Assembly (NCBI RefSeq): GCF_028554725.1
Contig: NC_071670.1
Span: 73,941,001-74,005,000, forward strand
From: Zeugodacus cucurbitae
Taxonomy: Eukaryota; Arthropoda; Insecta; Diptera; Tephritidae
Direction: 5' to 3'
Length of the DNA stretch: 64,000 nt
Both the position numbers and the translations under genes were made by a program. Each line of letters opens with the position of its first letter. The stretch's first letter is position 1. Shown here one piece after another: positions 1 to 10,502 of the stretch. Below the pieces are notes generated by a model. It did not search any database. It was given only the letters and a program-made list of their open reading frames with translations, and was not told the origin of the DNA.

Positions 1-1717
1 ATAGAGGAATGCCACCTCTGACACATAAGTCTAATACATCTCCACCATATAATTTTCCGTCGATGGCATCCAGCACTGGGTACAGTTCATTTAGTGGTAA
101 CGGTCATTGCTCGTTAAATTTCGATGGACCCAGTTCATTAAAAATGCCTGGAGAACGTGATATTTACCTTCACATGCCACTGGGCAACTCATTTGCTAAT
201 GACAATGAATATAATTTAAATGAAAGTAATCCGCCCGTAATATCAAATTATGACCACACAGAGTTGGTTGAAGACTTTCCGGTGAATCAAAACGTTCATC
301 AACAGCCGAATGGTCCAAACTCTGTGAGTTCAACTACCGCGACAATGGGGCCTACTCAAGCGATTCCGGCGTTTAAGAGTTCGAAAACGAAATCTACAAC
401 CAGCGCACAAAAGCGTAGCACGCAAATAGCCATTTCGACGAGTGGCAAATCGCACATAAATTCATCCCATCAGCATCGTAGCAAGCTGTCGCAGGTGTCG
501 TCGGTGAGCTCAACAGAGCTGCATAAGTTAGACGACAACATGCCATTGAAGAAGTCATCTTCGTCGCATTACATAAACAAGACGAAGCGTGGGAACGAAA
601 CGCAATCTAACCTTAACAAGGAAAACGCCAGGAATAAGAATATAAGTGTACAAATATATGCAAAGCCACCAACACGCTCGCGCACCACACTGGAGCTGCG
701 CTCGCCGCAACGGCAGGCGGCATCTGCAGCGGCTGCTGCCCAAAGACAATCTAATGTAAGTTCAGTTCAAACGATCATTTCAACATTAACATTAATTATA
801 AAGTATTACTATGTTGTAGAGATTTTCAAGTTATGTTGCAGATTTCAGCACAATCCCTAATGTAAGATTGTGTAATGGCACTGGTGTAATGTGTGAATAA
901 ACACTGTTAACACTTAATTTTTGCAGATACCTGTTACCCGTCCAGATCCCATGTTGCTGACACAAGGAAACTTGAACCAAAAGAGTTTTGGCAATCAACA
1001 AAATATCGACGACAGTTTAGAGATACAAATTCTGCTGGCGTCGCATGAGCAAATCTTTCAAGAGCTAAGCAACCGAAATGCGACATTACAGCTGATAAGG
1101 AATTCTACCAGGTAATATTGTAGTTCTTATTGCTGTATATTATTAGCAACGATTCTATATTTGGTATTATGTAGATCTCATGACGTTATCGGTGCATTGA
1201 AGCAAGCTATAAAGACAGGACGAACTGTGTTCGTTGATCTGTTGGGCGCCATAATGGAAAAAACGTAAGTGCAACAACTCATTGGGCAATCAAAGCGAAT
1301 ATATGAATTAAATTGATTCCATTCCGGTTCATATAGCTCGTCATGGAACTTAGATTTGTGTCTTCTGTTGCTGCCGGAAATCTATGAACTGCTCCAGAGC
1401 CCACACAAGTTGTAAGTATAGTCAATTTAAAATGCCCTTCTGCTATGTTCATTCGAAATAATCGTGTGCCGGTTAATTCTAGTCATTACACACGTGGCTG
1501 TGACACGCTTCGAGTGATTCTTTCGAATTTCTTGCCAATTATACAAGACAACATAGATCCCTGGTCGAATAGTTTGGGAGTCGATGTTTCGCGAGAGGAG
1601 CGTCACCGTAAATGCATCGAATGTCAGCACTGGCTGCTGCAGATACGCAGTTTGCCAGAAAGTAACCACTTTGGCAGCACGCTATCCCAATTGCAGAACA
1701 TGATTGTCAATATTTAA
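1..1717 (+). CDS. kat80: Katanin p80 WD40-containing subunit B1, C-terminal part (5' partial)
   Basis: Regulatory subunit of the microtubule-severing enzyme katanin. Its con80 domain binds the p60 AAA ATPase and targets it to centrosomes and microtubules. Exons seen: 1-755 (open from the window edge), 927-1111, 1175-1264, 1337-1411 and 1483-1717 (TAA). Introns are 63-171 bp with GTAAG-type donors, and phases agree at every join (0,2,2,2). About 445 residues are visible. The first roughly 250 are a Ser/Thr/Gln/Asn-rich, basic linker. The last roughly 195 form the con80 domain, with motifs such as LEIQILLASHEQIF, GALKQAIKTGRTVFVDLLGA, LDLCLLLLPEIYELL and LRVILSNFLPII. The N-terminal WD40 propeller must lie left of the window. 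The first in-window ATG (position 9) is internal to the frame, not the start. Family assignment rests on con80 recognition and is firm. Confidence 0.9.
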
Positions 1718-1923
1718 TGGAACATTTTGGTTTACCGGTTCAAACCCACACGTACATTCGTTTTGTGTTGTTTATTTCTCAGTTTACCACAAAGTAACCA
1801 CTTTGGCAGCACCCATCACAAACGCTAAATATGTTTGTCAATATCTAACGGTATATTTTCGAAAACCTATTCAACTACATATGTGTATTCGATGTCAACC
1901 TTTCTATTTAATTACTCAGTTTG
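1661..1923 (+). repeat. Diverged tandem duplication spanning the kat80 stop codon and early 3' UTR
   Basis: Two copies with a period of about 132 bp: roughly 1661-1792 and 1793-1923. Both begin AGTAACCACTTTGGCAGCAC (20 identical bases). They then share an ATGATTGTCAATAT / ATGTTTGTCAATAT block, an AACATTTTGG / TATATTTTCG stretch, and end near TTTCTCAGTTT / TTACTCAGTTT. Copy 1 contains the last codons and TAA of kat80; copy 2 lies wholly in the 3' UTR. Similarity fades between the matching blocks, so the duplication is not recent. Confidence 0.75.
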
Positions 1924-2170
1924 TGGTGTGTCGTTTAATTGTTAATAATTTATTGTTAGGTTCGTAAAGAGTTAAATCACCGCATATGTCATGTAATATC
2001 TATGTTTCACACTAGTACTAACAGTATTTTAAGTTGCACGTGTGTATGTATTATCAATACTTTGTTGACCCTTTCCTCATGCCAATATAAGAAACTGCAA
2101 ATAACACAAAAAAAAAAAAAAACTGTTCGAGAACTCTACACAATCGCAAATGCTCTTTTTGTTTTTGTAT

Positions 2171-2176
2171 AATAAA
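2171..2176 (+). promoter_or_regulatory. Polyadenylation signal AATAAA, probable kat80 3' end
   Basis: AATAAA lies about 450 bases after the kat80 stop, following a poly(A) tract at about 2108-2122 and a T-rich stretch. It is the first canonical signal downstream on this strand. Other AATAAA motifs occur further right, so longer 3' UTRs are possible. Confidence 0.5.
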
Positions 2177-2199
2177 AGATTCTTGCATAACACTGCAAA

Positions 2200-4345
2200 T
2201 TACCATAATAACCGTAATCCGTATCCGCATATTGTACTATGTAAAAAGTTCAAACACATACATACATACATATATACACATTTATATAATTAATTTAGAG
2301 AACGTAATTTTATTTACGACATGCACTGCAGCCGTAAGACAAGGGCTCAGTAACCATTATCCGTGATCATAAACGTACTTACATCTACAGAATAATATAT
2401 TAAATATATTCCAGTTATTGATGCAAACTAATTTTGCCTGAACGAAAAAAAACACTTGCACAATACTTTTTTAACAAAAACAAAAACAACATAAAATAAA
2501 TAAAGCATAAAACATTCCCCCAGTTATTGAAAGAATAAAAGAACCATTTTGAACCATTTCGTTTTTGGAAAGTGCCTTTTATGAAGAGCAGGAGGTGGAG
2601 AAGGAGCCGCACTTGAAGCGATCGTCGGTAGATACACTTTTTAAAAGTGCGAGCAATAGTGCTTTTGAAGGCAAAAGTAAATTCACAACTCATGCGAAGA
2701 AAATATTTAACAAATATATAAATATGAAGTTCATATTTTTATACACGAAGGTGGCCGAGGCGAAATGATTGGTATGCAGTTTATAATAATGAAGACTCAT
2801 AAAAATAATAAAAGCTAAGTCGGAAATGTTTTACGATAAATATTAAGAATACATTGTAAGTTACAAGTTAGACAAGCCGAGTGACGGCTGAAGAAAGGTG
2901 AAAGTTACTTCACCTTCTCGCATTGTGATTTCAAATTCAATTTAATTTTTGATGAACAAGTGCTTAAGATTGTAAATACAAATGAACATGCTTGTGTCTG
3001 ATGTACGCAAATACGAAAAAACATAATTATATTTATATCGTAAGAGTAATTCAAACTCCTTCCATTAACAATTCGACTAAGCGAATTGAAACGTTAATTG
3101 TGACAATGAACAGACGTTTTGTACTCTAGTTGTAATTGTAAAACACTTGTATCCATTTATAAAATAAGCATTGAACTTTGAAATTATTTTTATACGAACA
3201 GTGAACGTACATAATATAATGAATAAATTAAAAATCCGCTAGGCTTTGCGCACGTACATAATCACATATCAACAACTGCATCACCAGAACAAGCAGCTTT
3301 CCACGGAGCGAGCCACATATTCGATTATCTTTCACCTGAAGCTTAAGTCATCTCGCTTACTTCGACTCACACAGTTTGCATACACTTAGAATATATATAT
3401 ATACATATATAGGTTTTTTTTTACTATTTCACGACAACGGACAAGCAATATGCAAGCGAATGTAGACTTGTTGTTTTTTTAATATTAACTATTGTTTAAC
3501 AAAGTTTAAACTTTATTCATTACGTAAGAAGATTGTTTGCATTTTCAATTCACCAGGCTTATTATATGTACGATACTCGTATACACATACATATGTATGT
3601 ATATGCATTTTACTACCGATTTTTTACGCTAAGCGATAAGCCCCGTAGACATATTCGAAGAGCAGACGTAGGATATACTACATATACATATACATATATA
3701 TATATTAAAAGCGCACTTTTTTGAACGTGAAATCACCAATCACCAATGTCACTTCACAACCTAACATATTTACTATAAATAAACTATTTATACTAAATTC
3801 ATGTAATTAGTTATATTCGAAATAGTCCACATAAACCTAGCTTTGTTTTAAGACCAATAACCGAATGCTAATTATTTTAACTAATTTTAAAAACTCCCTC
3901 AGTTAATAATATACGCGTAAGAAAGTGTTTTATTGATTTTTATTAATTGTAACTTATCCAAGCAAGAAAATGAAAATAAAAGAAATCTTTTGTATATCTC
4001 AAGTTGTTTGAATTCACACTCTGGTAAGAAAGACTAACATCCTATTTTGTAAGGCCACTGGTGTATACTTGGTTTGGCAATTACAATAGCAGTTGTTGAG
4101 TACGCTGGAAATTATCTTTGGCGACGACAAAGCCAACAGTCCTGCCTGACTGTCTACGTATAAATTTACTTTCCGTATCCTTCCGTAGGTGTTCAATAGA
4201 GCCACTCAGCCCTTCCCCATGTCTAGTACTTCCGCTTGGAAGTTGCTTGCTGATTTTGGCAGACGGATAGAGAGAGAGATAGAGATAGCAAGCTTCTTCT
4301 AGATTGAGATAGTATCCTTCTTTCTTATTAAACCTCTCTCTCTCT
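2200..4345. other. Intergenic AT-rich sequence, no gene seen
   Basis: No reading frame here has recognisable content. There are short TA/CATA runs (about 2261-2285, 3391-3410, 3577-3606, 3678-3704) and AG-rich runs just before the hAT element (4267-4290, 4334-4345). Part may be an extended kat80 3' UTR. Confidence 0.5.
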
Positions 4346-4353
4346 TCTAGAGA

Positions 4354-5448
4354 CAGGGGCGAACGCAGAAATTGAATTTTTAAATAATAGAATTTAATTC
4401 TACATAGTCATTTGATTTGTAATTTGTTGTTTTCAAAGCAATCTTTCTGCCGACGATGTATTTGACGTATTGTATCTTCTAAATTTTGTGATTTGATACT
4501 TTTTTGTTCACAAACGGCCTATTTTGATACTTTTCTGCTGATAGAATTTAATTTTTTGAAACTATGAAAATGTTAAACTAAAAACAAACCTATTGTATCT
4601 GGATAGTATTAAAAAGTTGTGGGAATGTAGGTCAATTAAAAAACCCAGAAAAATATAAACTGCACTTTGCCTTATAACTCTGTGGCTGCTGAACTGGATT
4701 TTGTTTAGATTTAAGGGGAATTGTGAGTCGAAAATGGACTTCTTTTGAAAATTAGTTCTGAACTGAAAAGTCACCAATAAGGTTTCTATTATTTTTTTTA
4801 GAGTTTATTGTTAATCATAATATAGGAAAAATAAAAACTCATTTATTATGACTTTCAGTTTTCGTTCCATGAGCAAACTGTTGTGAAATAAATTTAAATT
4901 AAAAAAAATTATGCTATTTGCAAAAAAATACTTCAGTGTCTTAACTTAACCGCTGATGTAGAAGATCCCGATGATTTCGTTGCTGAATTTAGAATGTGGA
5001 AAAGGTTAAAAATCTTTTCTTCGATTATATTCTCTAACTAAAATTTTGAATATATTTTCAGGAACTGGTTAAATCAAACAAAGAGATCCAAAACTTTTTT
5101 AGACGCGATGAATTGTTGCGATGCAAAAATTTTCAAAACAGTGCATCGTTTTTTAAAGATTGGAGCAACAATCCCTATATCTGTCGCTTCAAGTGAACGC
5201 TTGTTTTCCTCACTTCGCAGGCTTAAAACATATTTAAGAAATAAAACTGGAGAAGCACGCCTGAACGGAATGGCTCTCTTGAATATCCATAGAGATATAG
5301 ACGTGATGGAGGAAGAGATTTTAATTGTTATGGCCCAAATTAAAAGAAGATTAGACTTTAATTTCTGAATAAAATAATGAAACATTGTCTTTTTACCTAA
5401 AACAACAACACCCCCCCCCCCAAAATTTTTTTCCTGCGTTCGTCACTG
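4354..5448 (+). mobile_element. hAT-superfamily DNA transposon, internally deleted copy with TIRs and 8-bp TSD
   Basis: The left end reads CAGGGGCGAACGCAG (4354-4368). The right end in reverse complement reads CAGTGACGAACGCAG (5434-5448), a match at 13 of 15 positions. The flanks are TCTAGAGA (4346-4353) and TCTAGAGT (5449-5456), matching at 7 of 8, which is the target-site duplication length expected for hAT elements. Only the C-terminal part of a transposase remains inside. A poly(C) run sits at 5411-5421 near the right end. At about 1.1 kb the element is far shorter than an autonomous hAT (2.5-5 kb), so it is a non-autonomous derivative. The near-identical ends and duplication suggest moderate age. 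Confidence 0.85.
4945..5368 (+). pseudogene. hAT transposase C-terminal dimerisation domain remnant (ZMYM/52-kDa-repressor-like type)
   Basis: The frame at 5108-5368 gives a typical hAT C-terminal dimerisation signature: TIPISVASSERLFSSLRRLK, then TYLRNKTGEARLNGMALLNI. This matches the family pattern P.s.as.ERlFS.l..iK..lRs.m...RL..LalL.i. Upstream, TADVEDPDDFVAEFRMWKR ends at an AG|GTTAAA donor near 4999. The sequence resumes after TTTTCAG near 5061 with NWLNQTKRS in the matching phase, so a short intron survives. Everything N-terminal (BED zinc finger, the first part of the RNase H-like catalytic domain) is missing, so the protein cannot transpose by itself. The remaining exon is open to its TGA at 5366-5368. 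Confidence 0.75.
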
Positions 5449-5456
5449 TCTAGAGT

Positions 5457-7050
5457 AGTAAAGTAGTAAAGCAATATATATATTGAGATGGTGAAGAAAA
5501 TATAAATACACATAAAAATGAATTTATTATATTTAAAATAAATGTAAAACCATCCGGAGGTACATTGAAAGTGCTTCGCAGACGAAATAAGTAGATTCAT
5601 GTCGCTGCATAAGACTGGAGAATAAAAGCGGAGGCTACTACTTTTACTTCTGTACGTATAGCTATTGATATGCAGATGTTTAGGTGCTGAAATGTGCACC
5701 AGGAAATTCGGTTTGATTGCTTATTATTTATTATTTTAGTAGTATTTTGATCTTCTACACTTATGTTTTATTTTATATGTTTTGGACGTATTTTCTGTTG
5801 CATGAATGTGGTCACTTCTGTTAGAATCTCTGACATTGCACTTAAGTTGTGAAACTCCGAAGTCATTCCCTTGGCATTTCTGATAGCTACATTATGCAAA
5901 GAATCGTTGAGCTGCGCGAATCTTCATAATTGGAGGGACAGCAGTTGATTGGTTAATGGATTTAAAATGAGGCCTACAAGTGTGAAAATGCTTTGTTTGA
6001 TATACCGAAATATCTTTCAAATATATTTGGAAATATACAAAATATAGTAAACATATCCAATAACAACGTTTTAATTCTTAGCGTACTTCACACATGGAAG
6101 ATCCAACGGATTGGAACGATCTCTAATTAGCCGTCGAATGCTGTAAACTCAGAGCTGTTATCTGCGTATTCTAGGCAACTGAGACAAATAGCTTATCATA
6201 ATATGAAATCTAGTTTCAGTAGCCAAGGCAACTACACTGGCGACGATCGCCAGTAGCCTTACACAATTGGGGTGTACATTTTTGCAGGTAAATTCTCCAG
6301 TTTGAATAATTCGTAACTCTTCGTAAAAATAGTATTCCGTAATACATAGTTTGGTATACAATTGCCTGTCGACTTCTTAATACTATTGTACTTCGGATAT
6401 AGTCGTCTGCATGCTTGCATAGTATATATAATACATGCATATGCACTACACATGTATATACAAATTAGAAATAAGCTGAAGGTAATCTGAAGTTAATTCC
6501 AGCTTCTTGACGTAATATCTAATAGATTAGACTTGGCATAGAAAATCGATACTACCAGTGTGTGGTTTTCACTTGAAAGTGGGGCATCGATCTATGCAAA
6601 CTATTTGAAAGTAATAATCGACGAGTACTCCATGGAGCAATGGCTTAAGAGTATTTTAGAAAGAAATCGTCTGTGGGTACTGCATGGAGTACTCACCATA
6701 TTTCGAGGGAAGCATTCAGAATTATGACAACGCTGAGCACACATAAAATCCGCAATTAAATATAAAACAATTAAGAACTATGTACGTGAGGTATACTATC
6801 TAATTACCGTTAATGAGTCCGAAATGGTCTCAGAGCATAATATGAACATAAGAGTGTATTGGTTGGTTTACATAAATATGTTTATATGAGCATCGTAATT
6901 TAAATGAAGGTGAGAAGTGCTGTGTTGATGACCTGGAAGTGCACAAACGCATGCGCGCGCGTCGCTGAGTTGTTTGAGAAAGTGAAATATGTGCCAATTA
7001 AGCATTTTTTTTACACTTCCGTATAGGAGCAGTAGCAGCTCTTTTAATGA
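5457..7050. other. Intergenic sequence, no gene seen
   Basis: AT-rich DNA with only short unrelated reading frames. There is a short CA/TA run near 6421-6460. Nothing coding is supported. Confidence 0.5.
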
Positions 7051-7310
7051 GCCATAATATCACCATAACAACAACAGCAGTCATGGGAGACTTGTTCAGT
7101 TGTCATCAGTCATAACCGTTTGGCGCAGCTTAGCTGTGTGCTGAGCGAACTCCACAGTTTGAAGCGCGACGTGAATGCGGCACAACATGCCAAGATTTGA
7201 TTATAAATTATTAAATATTTGAAAATACTCGTGTATGAAATTATTGTGTTAATATTCGTCTTCGAGTTAACGGCAGTGTTTATTCTCTTTTGTAATCGCT
7301 AACCACCATT

Positions 7311-7886
7311 ATGTTTTCGAAAATACAACTATTCCGAATATCGTTAGTAGTTTCTGTTATCTCCGTTATTTACGAAATTCCGAAAACTACAGCGAAATTA
7401 AATAGGGGAGTGTTTTCCGGTGCGACACCAGGTATTCTTCCATATGGCGTGCTGCAACAAATACAAATGCAAAAAAATGCCCACATTCCTCGTCGAAGCG
7501 CCCTGAAGAGTATGCAAGATATGGACAAGATGGGCAAGTCCGTTATGTTTCCACCAACACCTTACCAAGATCCAATGTTTGGTCAAACTCGGAGAACGTC
7601 CATCAACTATCGTCCCCATAATTTCATCACTGTCAAAAGAAAGCCATCAACTGCACGAAAACAACCAATTTCAGGGCTCTCTCGGCATAATATAGAGTTA
7701 TTTCACTTGTACGATGACGACGGTGAGCACATGTTGGATTTAAAAGTAGACAAGACTGAACATCGCTCGCCATCTCACGAACCCAGACGGCTGCTCAATG
7801 CGTCAAATAGACGGAAGAGTGTTCTGTATCCAAAGGAATCCAGCGAAGGTTTCAAGCGAATTCATCACTACTGGTTGTATATATAA
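7311..7886 (+). CDS. Small secreted protein of unknown family, rich in basic pairs (191 aa)
   Basis: A single-exon ATG frame of 191 residues with a TAA stop. Residues about 1-29 look like a signal peptide: a basic start (MFSKIQLFR), a hydrophobic core (ISLVVSVISVIYEI) and a polar TTA region before KLNRG. The mature part is basic, low in Cys and contains several dibasic sites (PRR, TRR, KRK, ARK, PRR, NRRK, FKR), with one acidic patch (LYDDDGEHMLDL). No Gly directly precedes a dibasic site, so amidated peptides are not predicted. An AATAAA lies 195 bases after the stop. I do not recognise the family. It could be a cleaved prohormone-like precursor or an extracellular matrix protein. The neighbouring secreted-protein genes support an extracellular role. 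Confidence 0.7.
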   Translation: MFSKIQLFRISLVVSVISVIYEIPKTTAKLNRGVFSGATPGILPYGVLQQIQMQKNAHIPRRSALKSMQDMDKMGKSVMFPPTPYQDPMFGQTRRTSINYRPHNFITVKRKPSTARKQPISGLSRHNIELFHLYDDDGEHMLDLKVDKTEHRSPSHEPRRLLNASNRRKSVLYPKESSEGFKRIHHYWLYI

Positions 7887-8080
7887 AGGCGCGCCAAATA
7901 TTATCTCTCCCAGTTTTACCAAGGACGTTCTCAATTGACGGAAGTTGGATTACTTCAAAAATCATATTAATTTTTTTGTTTAATTCATTTCATTATTTAT
8001 GCTATGTACTATGTATATATTGGACTTAAATAATAATATAATTATAAATTAAAAATTTTCTTAGTTTTACAACAATTTCT

Positions 8081-8086
8081 AATAAA
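8081..8086 (+). promoter_or_regulatory. Polyadenylation signal AATAAA for the 191-aa secreted protein gene
   Basis: AATAAA lies about 195 bases after the stop at 7886 and about 60 bases before the convergent gene that ends at 8148. The two transcripts therefore end very close together, tail to tail. Confidence 0.45.
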
Positions 8087-8147
8087 ACAATAACAACATT
8101 AGTGTTTGTGATGATTGTGGTCCACAAGTCACTTATAACCATTTGTG

Positions 8148-9060
8148 TTATGCAACATCTGAATGACCGTCCCCAGACTTGTATCCGCCAAATTCGTTTT
8201 CAAAACCTTCGAAACCGGTATGATCAAACCCACCGTTAGCAGTGCTGAATCCACCGTATTCGTGATAACCGTGACTATCATCATCCGCATGAATATCCTT
8301 GCTTATTTTGTATTCTTGTTGTCCAAGAAAATCCTCAAAGCCACCAAATTGATTGAAATTGGTGGTGCCTTCATTATTGCCTTCGTCTTGAAAACCCTTC
8401 ACTTCTTGGTCGAAATGGTCTTCACCAAATTGGTCGACACCAAAGTGGCTTTTATATTCCCCGACAGCTACGTAACTATCAAAAATGCTTTGCCCGGCAC
8501 TGAACTCACCGAGATCTCCATGTGTTCCGAGTGCGTCGTGGGGTTGAGGTGTTCTAAACGAACCAAGTCCTCCAGTCCCAGCTTCTTCGCGAACAACCTT
8601 TTCCGCTTGGTTGTGTTCACTGAAGTCACTGTTTCCGCCGGAAAAACCGTACCAACCAGTGCCATCGCCACCTCCTAGGGAACCGCCATCTTCCGTAAAT
8701 TCCGTAAACTTTCCGTAATCGCCTTGGACACCTTCGCCTTCTTCTTGCATCACTTCGGTAATTGGTTTGCCACTTCCAAAGACTCCTCCGTAATCACCAA
8801 TATCGCTGGCGTCTTTATGCTCTGCGGACAATGACGTTTTTTCACCATCGCTCAAATCTTGACTCAATCCATGCCAACCGTCCTTGCCGAAATCGCCATC
8901 AAAGTCGAAACCATCGTTGAAAGTACTCCCGGCAAGTGTGTATCCACTATTGGCTGAGGCCACAAACATGTACAAGATAAAAGCAAGGATCTGAAATTGA
9001 AAACTATGAAGAATCAAATTCTTCTGAATAAGAGTTTTGTTATATGCCACAAACCTTCAT
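8148..9060 (-). CDS. Acidic glycine-rich secreted protein, unknown family (282 aa)
   Basis: Two exons on the minus strand: 9055-9060 (ATG AAG) and 8148-8990, with a 64-bp intron (GTTTGTGG...TTTCAG). The joined start is MKILAFILYMFVASANS, a clear signal peptide, cleaved probably after the Ala-Asn-Ser stretch. An upstream GTG that extends the frame reads through intron and is not used. The mature chain is Gly/Asp/Glu/Phe-rich with irregular FGGF, FEGFE and DYG motifs, few Lys or Arg and no Cys. This composition fits an extracellular, cuticle- or eggshell-like low-complexity protein, but I recognise no named family. The MK first exon and phase-0 intron match the next minus-strand gene, suggesting shared ancestry or common architecture for secreted structural proteins. 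Confidence 0.75.
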
Positions 9061-9137
9061 ATTAGAAGGGCCCTAGTCGGATTAAAATTTGTTGAAGTGC
9101 TCAAGTTGAAGGACTGAGTCTGCGCGTCGTACTGCAA

Positions 9138-9166
9138 ACTGTTTTATGCACATTACCATTTATATA
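9138..9166 (-). promoter_or_regulatory. TATA box and initiator of the acidic Gly-rich protein gene
   Basis: On the minus strand TATATAAAT occupies 9166 to 9158. ACAGT, with A at 9140, lies about 26 bases downstream. The ATG follows some 80 bases later at 9060. Spacing fits an arthropod TATA/Inr promoter. Confidence 0.55.
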
Positions 9167-10490
9167 ACCAAAGTGGAACGAAGCTCGGAAGGCTACGAAA
9201 TTTTAGTGATGAAATTCCCAAAATAATGGTCCACAAAATCCAAACAGACAATACCTAAATACGAATAAAAGCCATTCAAACCTACGAATTTCAAAATTGT
9301 TTTCAATGCCCTTTACGAAAAATTGTCCTATTTATCGAGAGACAATGGTTGAACAACAATAAGCCGCCGCGAATATGCAAATAGACAGCGACTAGTGTTA
9401 TTGGGGCACAGCTTATCGGTTAGCCCACATTATCTGTAACAATAACAACTATTATCAACATTTGTATGATAATAGACGCATCAACTCTGATGTTGCACTT
9501 ATATTTATTATTTGTTTACATGAGTATGAGATATATTTTTGGAAAGTTTCATGAATAAAGGCCTGTCAAGACGTTCACGTGGAGTTGCTCAAACACCTGT
9601 TCAACACCTACCCGTGAAGAATATAACTCGCTAAGCTCTGCCCATCCGCTCTGTGATAGAAATTTTGACTTCTAAAGCATTAATTATACATATCTTGCTG
9701 TTAATCCGGTCCTTGGCGTCAGACGTTTCTATTGTAAATTTCGAAAAAAAATTATTTAGAAATAGATATAAAGCGACTAGTTGGAGTGTGTGAGGTATGT
9801 TATTTATGTGTTGTTTATCATGGCAAAAAGGTCTTTGACATTTAAACAAGCAACACCAGAGTCCATTTTTTACTATGCGTTCAGGGATATAAGATGGGAT
9901 CTGCTTCGGTGATTTGAATTTAAGCAGATTTTATGTGGAATTGGTAATCGAACTGAGCATCTGCAACAAATCAATAGTGGACCCTCTGTGCTCCAATTTT
10001 GATTGAATAATCTTTTAATAGAGAACGTGGAACTGTTGTTTGTTTTAAGCTTTCTGCATTATGTGCATTCGCTTTCGTTGGTCTGTATTTAAATTTATGT
10101 TAGTCACAGACATTTGTACATACTATTTATATAGATAAGTATGTACCATATTAGTTTAGGTTCTAAGGGTAACGGTCTCTCGGATAATTTGAATAGAAAT
10201 TTGGGGACAATAAGAGCTTTCGGGCGGGTCCAATACATGCTTCTGGGAATTTGAAATGAGCTGGAAACTTTGTCCTTTGCAAGATCGAAATGTCTACGAT
10301 CAGATTCCACGTGTTAGGCTTCAGAAAAGTAAAACAATTAGGGAAATTATGTTTATACACTGTGTTCTTTTAATTTACTGTTTGATACAAAAAGAAATAT
10401 ATACAAGAATGACATATGAACGCTTAGATACTAGATACAATGTTATAAGTAAATAACTAATATTAATAAAACATCTCGTTTGGCAATAAA
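9167..10490. other. Intergenic sequence between the two Gly-rich genes
   Basis: No supported coding frame. It contains the upstream region of the acidic Gly-rich gene and the 3' flank of the TIKVIHE-repeat gene. Confidence 0.5.
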
Positions 10491-10502
10491 TAAAAACCAC
10501 AA

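Noticed and set aside
8163..8678. Plus-strand frame of 171 codons over the acidic Gly-rich gene
   Set aside because: Shadow of the minus-strand gene. That gene has the signal peptide, intron and promoter; the plus frame has none.
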